A DNA stretch of 62,228 nt from Desulfobulbaceae bacterium (GTDB lineage: Bacteria; Desulfobacterota; Desulfobulbia; Desulfobulbales; SURF-16), in NCBI GenBank assembly GCA_024637145.1, contig JAGXFQ010000010.1, forward strand, positions 1 through 62,228. Direction: 5' to 3'. How positions within the stretch are numbered: position 1 is the stretch's first letter; each line of letters opens with the position of its first letter. The notes under the pieces are model-generated. The model was not told the origin of the DNA. It searched no databases and worked only from the letters and a program-made list of their open reading frames with translations. A program made the position numbers and the translations under genes. Positions 52,279 to 61,221 of this stretch are shown one piece after another.

Positions 52279-54018
52279 TTACCTAAATAACATCACCAAA
52301 AAAAGCAGACAAAGCAAGAGGTAGGCGGCGCCCACCAGGGACCAGCGCCTCAATTTCTTCTCCCACCGTCGGCCTTGAGAGGGGAAAAAATCAAGCAGCT
52401 GCCGCGCCCGGCCACCAGCCTTTATCTCTGAGAAAAGCCGCTTTTCTGCTTGGGCTTCGTCTTTTCTGGCCAGCTCTTTATGGGAGGGCCAGACAAGCCA
52501 GAGCAGGTCCCCGGCCGGCACGGTGAGATGCCTGCTGACCGGCCACCAGCGCCAGGAGACCATCATTATCATCCCCCCCGCCACCACCGGCCACAGCCCC
52601 TGCCAGAGCAGCGCTGCCTCTGTGGCCTGGGAGGCATAGGCGGGCTGCTGCGGCCAGACCCAAGGCAGCAGGGCGCTGCTGAGCCAGAGCAGCAGCCAGG
52701 AGAGGCGCATGGCCGGTGAGGGCGCTGATTGGTGGGGCAGACCAGCAGCCATCTGCTTGAGAAAGTGGCAGACAATTAGGGTGGTGGCCAGGGCCGTCAG
52801 CGGCAGGACAAAAGTGAGGATGCCCAGCCAGGGTGCAGGCAGGGCATGGACCACCTCTTTCAAGACAAACTTGGCAATGGCGCCACTGGTAAAGGGCAGT
52901 CCCGCCAAAGAGAGGGCCGGCAAAAAAAGGAGCCACAGCTGGCCGGAGGCGGCAGGGCTGCTGCCCTTCGCCGTTCCCATGCCCGTGGCCAAAAAGAGGG
53001 AGGCCTTGGCCAGACCGTGATGGAGGGCATAGATGCTGACTGCCCAGGTCACCTGGGGCCCATGGCCTGGAGCCAGCAGGCCGCACCCCACCAGCATGGT
53101 CATCACTCCCATCTGGCTGATACTGGAATAGGCCAGAATGGTCTTAACCTCCTGCTGGGCCAGGCCGATAATAACCCCATAAAAGGCGGCCAGCAGGCCA
53201 AGGAGCACCAAGGCCCCGCCCCAGCCGGGCAGGACGCTCTCCTGGCCCAGGGGCAGAAAACGCAGCCAGCCCAGGAGGCCGGCCTTGATCATCACCCCGC
53301 TGAGCACGGCACTGGCCGGCACCGGCGCCACCGGATGGGCCAGGGGCAACCAGACGTGCAGGGGCACCAGACCGGCCTTGATGCCAAAGCCGACCAAGAG
53401 CAGAAAGAAACTCACTCCTCCGCTGCTGCTGGCGGCAATGGTGGCAAGTTCCAGGTCAGGCAGGCGGGAGGCCATCACCACCATACCCGAAAAGATCAGG
53501 ACCTCACCCACCATGACCAGCACCAGGTAGACCAGGCCGGCTCGCCGCGCCTCCGGGCTCCGGTTGTGGACAATCAGGCCATAGGCGCTGATACTCATCA
53601 ATCCGAAAAAAAGATAAAAACCCAGCATGTCCTGGGCCAGAATGAGGCCGAAATTAAAGGCCATGGTGATCAGATAAAAAAAGAAGAAGACATGGTCTCT
53701 GGGATCAGCACGGAGATAGCCCCGGCCGAACCAGGCCGCCGCTCCCCAGACCAAAGCAGCAAGCAGCAGAAAAGAACGCCCCACCTCATCAATGCCCATC
53801 CGGCCGCCCATAAAGAACCAGGCCACCTCAAGATCAATACCCGGCTGGAGCAGCAGGGCGGCAGCCAGGGCCGGCAAGGCAGCCCAGGGTGCCAGCTGCA
53901 GGCCGGTCTGGCGAGTGGCCCGCCCAAGCAGCATAAAGGCCACCACCAGGGGCAGCCCCGGCACCATGGAGAGGAGCAAGACCCCTGGCTCCCCGTTCTG
54001 AAGGAGCGGGCTCACCAT
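52279..54018 (-). CDS. proton-conducting antiporter-type membrane subunit (NuoL/M/N-like), with C-terminal extension
   Basis: 579 residues, ~14 TM helices. The antiporter core shows FGIKAGLVPLHVWLPLAHPV with the functional Lys, and LAYSSISQMGVMTMLVGCGL. The C-terminal ~110 residues extend past the usual core with a cytoplasmic stretch (SHKELARKDEAQAEKRLF) and a last TM helix. It is the final gene of the antiporter operon, ATG 54018 overlapping the preceding stop. Belongs to the complex I/Mrp/Mbh ion-translocating family; the ion cannot be told. Confidence 0.8.
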   Translation of the reverse strand: MVSPLLQNGEPGVLLLSMVPGLPLVVAFMLLGRATRQTGLQLAPWAALPALAAALLLQPGIDLEVAWFFMGGRMGIDEVGRSFLLLAALVWGAAAWFGRGYLRADPRDHVFFFFYLITMAFNFGLILAQDMLGFYLFFGLMSISAYGLIVHNRSPEARRAGLVYLVLVMVGEVLIFSGMVVMASRLPDLELATIAASSSGGVSFFLLLVGFGIKAGLVPLHVWLPLAHPVAPVPASAVLSGVMIKAGLLGWLRFLPLGQESVLPGWGGALVLLGLLAAFYGVIIGLAQQEVKTILAYSSISQMGVMTMLVGCGLLAPGHGPQVTWAVSIYALHHGLAKASLFLATGMGTAKGSSPAASGQLWLLFLPALSLAGLPFTSGAIAKFVLKEVVHALPAPWLGILTFVLPLTALATTLIVCHFLKQMAAGLPHQSAPSPAMRLSWLLLWLSSALLPWVWPQQPAYASQATEAALLWQGLWPVVAGGMIMMVSWRWWPVSRHLTVPAGDLLWLVWPSHKELARKDEAQAEKRLFSEIKAGGRARQLLDFFPSQGRRWEKKLRRWSLVGAAYLLLCLLFLVMLFR

Positions 54019-55514
54019 GGTTCATACCGGGTAGTAACAATAAAACGCACCCAGGCCAGGGGGCTGAGGGTGCTGTTGGCAAGCAGCCCCACCAGCAGAG
54101 AAATCGCGGCGGTCAACAGCGGCGGCACAACCAGCATCCAGTGGCATTCCCACAATCCCATGGCCCCGGAATCCTTGGGCCACGGTCCTTCCTGTTCCCT
54201 GAACCAGGCCCTATAGATAATGGGGAGGAAATAGGCGGCATTAAGAAGAGTGGAGAGCACCAGGACAACCAGAAGCCACCCCTCTCCCTGATTAATGGCG
54301 CCCAGGCCCAGGTACCACTTGCTGACAAAACCGGCCAGGGGTGGCAGGCCGATCATCCCCATGGCGGCCAGAGTAAAGGCCCCCATGGTCAGGGGCAGTC
54401 TCCGACCCACTCCATTCATGCGGCTGATAGCATGGACGCCAAGGGTCTCGGCGATATTGCCGGCACAAAAAAAGAGGGTAATCTTCATGATACCCTGATG
54501 AATCAGATGGACCATGCCCCCCATGATGGCCAAAGGATTGCCGATGGTGATGCCCAGGACGATATAAGAGACCTGGCTCACCGTGGAATAGGCCAGGAGC
54601 CGCTTGAGATTGTCTTGGCGCAGAGCCAGGAGGGAACCATAGAGGATAGTGCAAGTGGCCACCAGCATCAGCGGCATGAGCAGGCCAAGGCCGCTGGTCA
54701 GGGGCAGTCCATAGACGTCAAGGACAATGCGCATGATACCGAAGGCCCCGGCCTTGACCACGGCCACGGCATGGAGAAGGGCGCTCACCGGCGCCGGTGC
54801 CACCATGGCCCGCGGCAACCAGCCATGCAGGGGGACCAGGGCGGCCTTGACTCCTACTCCGCTGATGAGCAGACAAAAGATGCCGATCAGGGCCGGCCGG
54901 TGACCGTCCAGCAGGGGCATGAGCAATCCCTGCCGGCTGAAATCGACCTCTCCCACCAGGACATAGAGCCAGACCACCCCCAAAAAGAGCAGCAAACCGC
55001 CGGTGAGGGTATAGAGCAGATAGACGCGGCCGGCGGCCATGGCCTCAGCCGTGCCCCGATGAATCACCAGGGGATAGGTGGTGAGGGTGAGCATTTCAAA
55101 AAAGAAGAGAAAGGTGAGCAGGTTGCCGGCCAGGGCAATACCGATGGTCACCGTGACACAGAGGCTGAAATACCCAAAAAAATGACTGCGATTGGGCGAA
55201 TCCTCCAGATAGGCAACCGCATAGAGGGTGGTGAAGAGCCACAACAAAGAGGAGAGCGCCACAAACAGCGCGGAGAGGGGATCGGCCCGCAAGACCAGAT
55301 CAACCCCGGGCAGCAGAGGCAGTGCAACGGCGAAACGCTGGCCCTGAGAGATGCCGATGATCATCACCAGCACCAGTATCATTTTGACAACCGCACCACA
55401 GAGATTGAGGGCGGTCCGCCAGCCGCGGTTCGACTCGGCCAGGGTGAAGATGATCAACCCGGGCACCATGGAGCTGAGCAGGATAAGGAGCAGCAGCCAG
55501 TTTTGCCAAGCCAT
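54012..55514 (-). CDS. antiporter-type membrane subunit (NuoL/M/N- or MrpA/D-like)
   Basis: 500 residues from ATG 55514 (ribosome site ggaggtga); a longer upstream frame is antisense to the preceding gene. ~14 TM helices, with core motifs GVGVKAALVPLHGWLPRAMV, LLHAVAVVKAGAFGIMRIVL and LLAYSTVSQVSYIVLGITIG. It resembles the N-terminal part of MrpA or a second MrpD. Translationally coupled to mnhD upstream (TGATG). Confidence 0.8.
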   Translation of the reverse strand: MAWQNWLLLLILLSSMVPGLIIFTLAESNRGWRTALNLCGAVVKMILVLVMIIGISQGQRFAVALPLLPGVDLVLRADPLSALFVALSSLLWLFTTLYAVAYLEDSPNRSHFFGYFSLCVTVTIGIALAGNLLTFLFFFEMLTLTTYPLVIHRGTAEAMAAGRVYLLYTLTGGLLLFLGVVWLYVLVGEVDFSRQGLLMPLLDGHRPALIGIFCLLISGVGVKAALVPLHGWLPRAMVAPAPVSALLHAVAVVKAGAFGIMRIVLDVYGLPLTSGLGLLMPLMLVATCTILYGSLLALRQDNLKRLLAYSTVSQVSYIVLGITIGNPLAIMGGMVHLIHQGIMKITLFFCAGNIAETLGVHAISRMNGVGRRLPLTMGAFTLAAMGMIGLPPLAGFVSKWYLGLGAINQGEGWLLVVLVLSTLLNAAYFLPIIYRAWFREQEGPWPKDSGAMGLWECHWMLVVPPLLTAAISLLVGLLANSTLSPLAWVRFIVTTRYEPW

Positions 55515-56977
55515 CAGGTCACCTCCAGCAGGGCCAGCGGCAGTGGTGCCATGATGCCAAGGACGATGGCCAGAAGGGCCAGGGCCAGGGCGCTCCACTG
55601 CATGGAAGCAGCCACCACCAGGAGTGGCCGCTCCTCCAGCAGGTGCGGGCTCAGCACAGAGGAGACAGCCCTAAAGACATAAACCGCCGTCAGACCGCTG
55701 CCCACAACAGCAATCAGCGCCAGCCACCAGAGGTCCTGGCTGATGGCCTTACTGACCAGGAGGTACTTGGCAATAAAACCCCCTGAAGGAGGCAGCCCCA
55801 TCAGGCTGACGCCGCCCAGGGCAAAAGCAAAGGAGGAGACGGGCAGCAGCTGCCGCACCCCGGCCAGGTCACGGATGCGGTCATGGCCCAGCTGCAGAAA
55901 AAAAGTGCCGGCCGCCAGGAACATGGCGGCCTTGGCGCAGCTGTGGGAGATGGCAAAATAAAAGAGGGCATCGCGGCCCTGGCCGGCGGAGTCCACCAGC
56001 AGAGGAAAGGCCACAAAGAGATAACCGATCTGGGCCACTGTGGAGTAGGCCACCAGCATTTTCAGGCGCTGCTGGGAAAAGGCCTGAAAGGCGCCCCAGA
56101 TAATGGCTACACTGCCCAGTAGGGCAGGCACAATCCCCACGGCAGCAAGGAGCCCCCCTCCTTGCCAGAATCGATAGAAGAGATACCAGGACCCTTTGAT
56201 AACCAGAGCGGAAAGTATGGCAGAGACCGGGGCCAGAGCATTGGCATGGGCCGGCGGCAGCCAGAAATGAAAGGGAAAGAGGGCGGTTTTGAGCATCAGA
56301 CCCACACTAACCAGGGCCAGCGCCATGATAACCGGCGGCGTCGGGGCGAGGGCCTTGCTGATAACGGCCAGTTCAAGGGTGCCATGGGCCTTATAGAAAA
56401 AACCGACCCCCAGCAGAAACGTCAGGGAGCCCAGCAGACTGACCAGCAGATAACGCATGGCCGCCACCAGTGAGGGCGGTTTGCCGGACAGGACGGTAAG
56501 CCCGACACTGCTTAAGGCCACAAGTTCGAGACTGATATAGATGTTAAAGATGTCGCCACTCAGGAAAAGGCCATTCAAGGCGGCCCATAACAGTAGCCAT
56601 AAGGGCCAGAAGGATTGCTCCTGGGCGCGGAAACGGTGATCCTGACTGTCCCCGGCCAGTCGACTTTGAAAATAGCCGCCACTGTAAAGAGTGATACCCA
56701 GCCCGGTCACTGCCGTCATCATCACCATGAGCGCGGCCGGCCCATCGGCCCGCAGCGAGATCCCCAGGGGAGGCGACCAGCCCCCCAGGAGATGGCGCCC
56801 TACTCCCTGGCTCAGCACCTGCCACCCCAAAACAGTGCTTGTGCCGCAGGTGACAACAGCAAAGAAGTGTCCTGCCAGGCGGGGCTTTTTTTTATAGAGA
56901 AAACAGACCACCGCCCCCAGCAGGGGGACGACCACGGGCCAGATAATCCAGGCAGAGGAGTCAGGAGAGAGGTTCAT
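55514..56977 (-). CDS. mnhD: Mrp antiporter subunit D (MnhD-like)
   Basis: 487 residues, ~14 TM helices. Core motifs GLMLKTALFPFHFWLPPAHA, FLGAF-equivalent QRLKMLVAYSTVAQIGYLFV, and YFAISHSCAKAAMFLAAGTF with the conserved His and Lys. The early segment SGDIFNIYISLELVALSSVG is typical of MnhD. ATGA overlap with mnhC. Expected to exchange cations for protons with its partner subunits. Confidence 0.85.
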   Translation of the reverse strand: MNLSPDSSAWIIWPVVVPLLGAVVCFLYKKKPRLAGHFFAVVTCGTSTVLGWQVLSQGVGRHLLGGWSPPLGISLRADGPAALMVMMTAVTGLGITLYSGGYFQSRLAGDSQDHRFRAQEQSFWPLWLLLWAALNGLFLSGDIFNIYISLELVALSSVGLTVLSGKPPSLVAAMRYLLVSLLGSLTFLLGVGFFYKAHGTLELAVISKALAPTPPVIMALALVSVGLMLKTALFPFHFWLPPAHANALAPVSAILSALVIKGSWYLFYRFWQGGGLLAAVGIVPALLGSVAIIWGAFQAFSQQRLKMLVAYSTVAQIGYLFVAFPLLVDSAGQGRDALFYFAISHSCAKAAMFLAAGTFFLQLGHDRIRDLAGVRQLLPVSSFAFALGGVSLMGLPPSGGFIAKYLLVSKAISQDLWWLALIAVVGSGLTAVYVFRAVSSVLSPHLLEERPLLVVAASMQWSALALALLAIVLGIMAPLPLALLEVT

Positions 56978-57300
56978 CCTTGCCTGGCCTCATCCTTCTT
57001 TTTGGGCAGATGAGCAGGGGGCCGAGCTGCCGCCTCAATACGGCAGAGCAGGGCCAGGGCCACTGCTGTACTGCTCACGGAGACCACAATGCCGGTGAGC
57101 ACCATGGCCTGGGGCACCGGATCAATGAGCGTGCCGCTGCCATGGGCAAGGGTGATCAGGAAGAGAAAAATACCGCTGGCCATGATGTTCACGGCCAGGA
57201 TCTTCCCTAAGAGCTGCGGGGAGGTGAAGAGAGCGGCCAGCCCGATCACAAAGAGCATGAGACCGGTGAGCCCATAGAGCAGAGAGGGAGAAAGCGCCAC
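56974..57300 (-). CDS. mnhC: Mrp antiporter subunit C (MnhC, NuoK-like)
   Basis: 108 residues from GTG 57300 (ribosome site gaggggg). Three TM helices with LYGLTGLMLFVIGLAALFTS, NIMASGIFLFLITLA and QAMVLTGIVVSVSSTAVALA, the latter the MnhC/NuoK signature. Forms a tight ATGA junction with mnhD. Confidence 0.9.
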   Translation of the reverse strand: MALSPSLLYGLTGLMLFVIGLAALFTSPQLLGKILAVNIMASGIFLFLITLAHGSGTLIDPVPQAMVLTGIVVSVSSTAVALALLCRIEAAARPPAHLPKKKDEARQG

Positions 57301-57302
57301 CC

Positions 57303-58037
57303 TTATTCCCCCCTCTTTGCTGCGAATTTATCCTGAGCGGGTTCCGACTCATACTCAGGCAGCCGTCCTGCAAAAAGAGTGGCCAGGCAGAGGCCGATGG
57401 AAAAAGCAGCCGCCACTTCCAGGGCCACAATAACCAGGGAGGCCTCCTGGAAGCGATAGGTGAGAAAAGGCCGGCCCTGGGTCAGGGCAGCCACTCCCAC
57501 TGCCAAGAAAAAAAGGGGGGCCAGAGTTATGCCCCAGACCAGTGCTTTTTTGGGCAAAATGTCAAGAAATGGTGAGGAATCAAGGAGAAGAAGAACACCA
57601 GCCCCGCCCAGAATGGCGCCGGCCTGGAAGGCACCGCCGGCCTGACTGCTGCCGGCCCAGAGGAGATAGCCTGCCACCAGTATCATGAGGGGGAGAAGCA
57701 GACGTTCCAGGGCTGCCAGAATGGCGCCGACTGCCGGTTGGCGCGGCTCTGTGGTCCCGGCTGAGCGCAGCGACCAGACCACCATGACCCCCAGCAAAAG
57801 GATAAAGCATTCCAGCAGGGTATCATAGGCCCGGAAGTTGAGCAGCACCGCGGTGACCCTGCTACTGACGCCGCTGGCGACAAGAGAGGCATCCACCTGC
57901 CTGGCCAGTCCCCCGGGCACTGAGCCGGGGACCAGATATACCCAGGCCAGGGCGGCAAAGAAGAGCAGCAGCAGCACCAGCAGCAGCCAAGGCCGGTGGG
58001 CCGGGGAGACCCGCTTTCTACCTGAATTGACCATCAT
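57303..58037 (-). CDS. Mrp/Mbh antiporter MnhB-domain protein
   Basis: 244 residues from ATG 58037 (ribosome site gaggagag). Seven or so TM helices. The N-terminal part (SSRVTAVLLNFRAYDTLLE) is the loop before MnhB in Mbh/Mrp systems; the middle GSSQAGGAFQAGAILGGAGV is the MnhB signature. It corresponds to the MrpA C-terminus plus MrpB, as in Mbh-type operons. Overlaps the MbhD-like gene. Confidence 0.82.
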   Translation of the reverse strand: MMVNSGRKRVSPAHRPWLLLVLLLLFFAALAWVYLVPGSVPGGLARQVDASLVASGVSSRVTAVLLNFRAYDTLLECFILLLGVMVVWSLRSAGTTEPRQPAVGAILAALERLLLPLMILVAGYLLWAGSSQAGGAFQAGAILGGAGVLLLLDSSPFLDILPKKALVWGITLAPLFFLAVGVAALTQGRPFLTYRFQEASLVIVALEVAAAFSIGLCLATLFAGRLPEYESEPAQDKFAAKRGE

Positions 58038-58315
58038 CTCTCCTCATCCCGGTCCAGCCTCCTCTTTTCTTTTGTGGTGCCGGCAAGTTTCCGCAGGGCC
58101 GAAAGAAAGAGGGCGCCGGTCAAGCCGGAGCCGATAGCCGCTTCCGCCAGGGCCAGATCGGGTGCCCGCAGACGAACCCAGCCCAGGGCCATAAGCATGC
58201 CAAAGGAGATAAAGAGGACCACAGCCCGGAAGAGATCCCGACTGGCCAGCACATGCCAGGCCAGCCAGACAAGGGTGAGACAGAGGAGCATGTCAAAGGC
58301 AGTGACCACCATCAT
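58034..58315 (-). CDS. MbhD-like (DUF4040) membrane subunit
   Basis: 93 residues from ATG 58315 or ATG 58312 (ribosome site aaggagg; the start overlaps the mnhG stop). Three TM helices; the family core is FISFGMLMALGWVRLRAPDL followed by ALAEAAIGSGLTGALFL. Equivalent to the C-terminal linker domain of MrpA, encoded separately as in membrane-bound hydrogenase operons. Confidence 0.85.
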   Translation of the reverse strand: MMVVTAFDMLLCLTLVWLAWHVLASRDLFRAVVLFISFGMLMALGWVRLRAPDLALAEAAIGSGLTGALFLSALRKLAGTTKEKRRLDRDEER

Positions 58316-58617
58316 TCCTCCTTGGTCCACGGTTTGATGTTTTTTTCAAAAGCCGCCTGAGCGATGAGATGACAGGAGGTAGCGCTGGCCAGCAGCACCA
58401 GAAACCAGATAAGAAAAAGCCTGGCCACCTCAAGCCAGCTGCCGGATTGAATGGCCAAACCCAGGATAATAAAACCAAGTCCGACATTATCGGCCTTGGT
58501 CAGGGCATGCAGGCGGGTATAGATGTCCGGCAGACGTAACAGACCAAGGGTGCCGGTGAGGAAAAAGGGAATGCCGATCAATACGCAGATCGCGCCCATA
58601 ACCTCAGCTATCATCAT
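58312..58617 (-). CDS. mnhG: Mrp antiporter subunit G (MnhG)
   Basis: 101 residues from ATG 58617 (ribosome site agaggag). Three TM helices. The signature LTGTLGLLRLPDIYTRLHAL followed by TKADNVGLGFIILGLAI is clear. Overlaps mnhF. Confidence 0.9.
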   Translation of the reverse strand: MMIAEVMGAICVLIGIPFFLTGTLGLLRLPDIYTRLHALTKADNVGLGFIILGLAIQSGSWLEVARLFLIWFLVLLASATSCHLIAQAAFEKNIKPWTKEE

Positions 58618-58894
58618 GCTCCTCTCTTTGAGGGACTGCTTTTGCAGGCCAAGCCCGGCGGATAAAGGCCACTGTGGAGAGGGCGGCCAACAGGGCAAAA
58701 ACCAGGGCCACGTCTTCAACGATCAAGGCCTCCAGCCCCCGGGCCAGGAGCAGGAGAATGGCCACGCCGCAAGTGCCAAAAAGCTGGGCCGCCATCATCC
58801 GGTCTGCCGCTGTGGGGCCCCACAGGATCCTGAGCAGGCCTGCCGCCACGGAAACAAGGAGAATCAGGGCCATACTGATATAGAAGACGCTCAT
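58604..58894 (-). CDS. mnhF: Mrp antiporter subunit F (MnhF)
   Basis: 96 residues, ATG 58894 overlapping mnhE stop (ATGA). Three TM helices; LRILWGPTAADRMMAAQLFG is the MnhF signature with conserved Asp-Arg. Confidence 0.9.
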   Translation of the reverse strand: MSVFYISMALILLVSVAAGLLRILWGPTAADRMMAAQLFGTCGVAILLLLARGLEALIVEDVALVFALLAALSTVAFIRRAWPAKAVPQREEHDDS

Positions 58895-59430
58895 GGCTGC
58901 CCCTCCGGCCTCTTGGCCTTAGCTGCCGGGTGATAGAGTCTTGCTATTCGTCTCTCCAGATCCTTGATGGTCTCCACCACCGGCAGCCCCTTGTCCAGGC
59001 TATGGACCAGGAGGATATCAGGGCCCAGCCGGGCCGATATGGTGCCGGGCAGCAGGGAGACGCAGTTGGCCAGCAGAACACGACCGCCTTGATGGTCGAT
59101 GACCAGAGGATAGTCCACCAGGGCAGGGTCAATGGGCAAGGCAGGGTGAAGGACCCGTCTCATGACATCCACCCCGCTTAAAAGGGAACGCCCCACAAAA
59201 TAGGGGATGAACCAGACAATGGCCAGGAGGCGCACTCTCCGCGGCTGTTTAGAGGGGAGACGCATCAGAAACCAAGTGGCCAGGAGGGAGGCAGCCAGTC
59301 CAAAGGGCCAGCTCTTGATATCACCGCCACTGAGCAGAAACCAGAGGGCGCTGAAAAGACCCAGGCGCCAGGCAACAGCAGCAAGAGGAAGCGACGGGTT
59401 TGGCCTTGATCGGAAGTTCATGACAATCAT
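58891..59430 (-). CDS. mnhE: Mrp antiporter subunit E (MnhE)
   Basis: 179 residues from ATG 59430 (ribosome site aggggtg; ATG 59421 is an alternative). N-terminal TM helices, then the MnhE domain with VWFIPYFVGRSLLSGVDVMR, VLLANCVSLLPGTISARLGP and DILLVHSLDKG. First gene of the operon; the promoter should lie in 59431-59726. Confidence 0.88.
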   Translation of the reverse strand: MIVMNFRSRPNPSLPLAAVAWRLGLFSALWFLLSGGDIKSWPFGLAASLLATWFLMRLPSKQPRRVRLLAIVWFIPYFVGRSLLSGVDVMRRVLHPALPIDPALVDYPLVIDHQGGRVLLANCVSLLPGTISARLGPDILLVHSLDKGLPVVETIKDLERRIARLYHPAAKAKRPEGQP

Positions 59431-59726
59431 CACCCCTGTAGCTGACCGCTGAAGAACAGGCAGAAGGCTCAAACAAGCAGGAGCCGGACTTTTTTTTGCA
59501 CCTTGTCTCTTAAGAGATATAAACAGGGTAGCACATGTAATGATGGCAATGAAAAAGAATTCTCCCTGTGTGGACCACGCTCTTTTTTCCTGGCAGCCAA
59601 GAGACCCAGGTTTGCTCCCTTGCCTTGACAGCAAGAAAAGAGCTGTGCTGTAATTGAGGTACTCAATCAGCGCCACCATCTCATCACCAAAGGCTATTGG
59701 GCAGCAAAATCTACCAGGAGGCAGCT

Positions 59727-60179
59727 ATGTCCGTAGGAGAATTTTGTAATCGTCAGGTGGTTATTGCCAGGCCAGAGAGTGACATCATTGCCGTGGCAAA
59801 ACTGATGCGCCACCATCATGTGGGTGACGTGGTCATTATCCAGGACAAGGAGGGCGCAAACCGGGTGCCGGTGGGCATCATTACCGACCGCGATCTGGTC
59901 ATTGAACTGCTGGCCCTGGAGGTGAATCTGGAGCTGCTCACCGTGGAAGATGTGATGAGCTCTGAGCTCGTTACCTGCCTTGAGTCAGACGGCATCTGGG
60001 ACGCCCTCCAGAGGATGCAGAGCAAGGCCATTCGCCGCCTGGTGGTGGTAAGCGATGAGGGGAGCCTGGTGGGCATTCTCACGGTGGATGATCTCCTGGA
60101 ACTGCTGGCCGAGGAAATGGCCATCCTGGCCAAGGTGATTCTCGGCCAGCAAGCCAAGGAAAGGCACTACAAGGAATAA
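59727..60179 (+). CDS. CBS-domain protein
   Basis: 150 residues from ATG 59727 (ribosome site aggagg). Two CBS motifs: CNRQVVIARPESDIIAVAKL with VGIITDRDLVIELLA, and VMSSELVTCLESDGIWDALQ with VGILTVDDLLELLA. Stand-alone CBS pairs usually bind adenine nucleotides and regulate partners. Divergent from the antiporter operon, so it could sense energy state for it (inference). Confidence 0.88.
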   Translation: MSVGEFCNRQVVIARPESDIIAVAKLMRHHHVGDVVIIQDKEGANRVPVGIITDRDLVIELLALEVNLELLTVEDVMSSELVTCLESDGIWDALQRMQSKAIRRLVVVSDEGSLVGILTVDDLLELLAEEMAILAKVILGQQAKERHYKE

Positions 60180-60225
60180 AGAAGCAGGGCTCTTCAGGGA
60201 CCCCTGCCGCTACCAGAGCGCCTTG

Positions 60226-60669
60226 TCAGGGCAATCTGCCCACCGGCATAATGGCCAGGGGCTCCTCCTTTTGCAGGTGGAGAAGGGCGGCCTGCACCCG
60301 GTCGTCGACAAAGGCCCCCACCACCACCGTGCCCAGCCCCAGGGCCGTGACCTGAAGATAAATGTTCTGGACCGCGTGGCCAATCTCCAGGTGCCCATAG
60401 CGGCTGGCCCGGGAATCATACTTGCCAGCACTCCGCTCAAAAACAGCCGTCAGGACCAGGTTGACAGGGGCCCTGGCCACAGACTCCTGGCCCAAAGCAG
60501 CGGCGGCCAGCTCTCCCCGGCTCTGGCAGGTGTGGGGTAAGAAAATCAGCAAGCCCCTGGAGATAGAGCGCGGCGCCTCTTGGCCCCTATAACCGGTATA
60601 ACATCTTACCGCAGGCAATGGCTGCCTGTTGACCGCAACGCCTCCCTTAGTCCTTGATTTTGACCACAA
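60226..60669 (-). pseudogene. truncated SagB/ThcOx-type nitroreductase
   Basis: 147 codons with the C-terminal half of the nitroreductase fold: RGELAAAALGQESVARAPVN, SRYGHLEIGHAVQNIYLQVT and ALGLGTVVVGAFVDDRVQAA, ending LAIMPVGRLP. The N-terminal FMN-binding part (RRSxRxF motif) is missing; the frame runs into the end of the HPF-like gene, overlapping it by 23 bases with only a TTG start. It may be a remnant or a short expressed protein. Likely non-functional as an enzyme. Confidence 0.65.
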
Positions 60670-61198
60670 CGGCCTGGGGCCCTTTTATCCCTTCCTCCTC
60701 TTTGAAGGTAACCGGGGTGCCGATGTCCAGGGCGTCGAAATCGGCACGATGGACACTGTTTCTATGGAAATAGATTTGCCGGTTATCAGGGGTGTTAATC
60801 ATGCCGTAATCCTCCATGGGGGCGAGATAGCCGATATGACCAAAGGGGGTCTCGCTGTGACTCTTGACATCACCCCGGCGGATCTCACTGTATTTTTCCA
60901 ACTGGCGGGCCGCCGCATTAAAGGCGTCACGCAGGGCCACATAGCAATCCTCATGGGCCCGGTTGAGACCGGAAGGCTCCTTGTTCACCACCACCTTGCC
61001 CTCGGGACAGGTGAGATCAATACTCACCCTGAAGAGCCCCCCCTGCTGCTGATGCCGGGGCGGGGCCTCCACTACCACCTTACAGCTGATGATCTGGCCA
61101 TTGATGTCTTCCAACTTGTCAACGCGACTCTGGATATCCGCCTCAATGGCCGGTGATGAATCCATATTCCGATAGGTTACCTGCAGGGGGGTTTGCAT
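60647..61198 (-). CDS. ribosome-hibernation (HPF/RaiA-like) protein fused to a cold-shock-like domain
   Basis: 183 residues (ribosome site aaggag). N-terminal ~105 residues resemble S30AE/HPF (LQVTYRNMDSSPAIEADIQS, SCKVVVEAPPRHQQQGG, DCYVALRDAFNAAARQLEKY). Residues ~118-180 form a cold-shock OB fold (DYGMINTPDNRQIYFHRNSV, then DIGTPVTFKEEEG). This two-domain architecture is known in proteobacteria. Likely binds stalled ribosomes or RNA in stationary phase. Shares direction with pcm upstream (~23-base gap), so co-transcription is likely. Confidence 0.85.
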   Translation of the reverse strand: MQTPLQVTYRNMDSSPAIEADIQSRVDKLEDINGQIISCKVVVEAPPRHQQQGGLFRVSIDLTCPEGKVVVNKEPSGLNRAHEDCYVALRDAFNAAARQLEKYSEIRRGDVKSHSETPFGHIGYLAPMEDYGMINTPDNRQIYFHRNSVHRADFDALDIGTPVTFKEEEGIKGPQAVVVKIKD

Positions 61199-61221
61199 GC
61201 TTTCTCCTTAGTTATTGGTTT

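Noticed and set aside
52846..55682. Long His/Gln/Gly-rich plus-strand frames (456 and 513 codons)
   Set aside because: Antisense of transmembrane-helix genes; the odd composition is the complement of Leu/Ala/Val codons.
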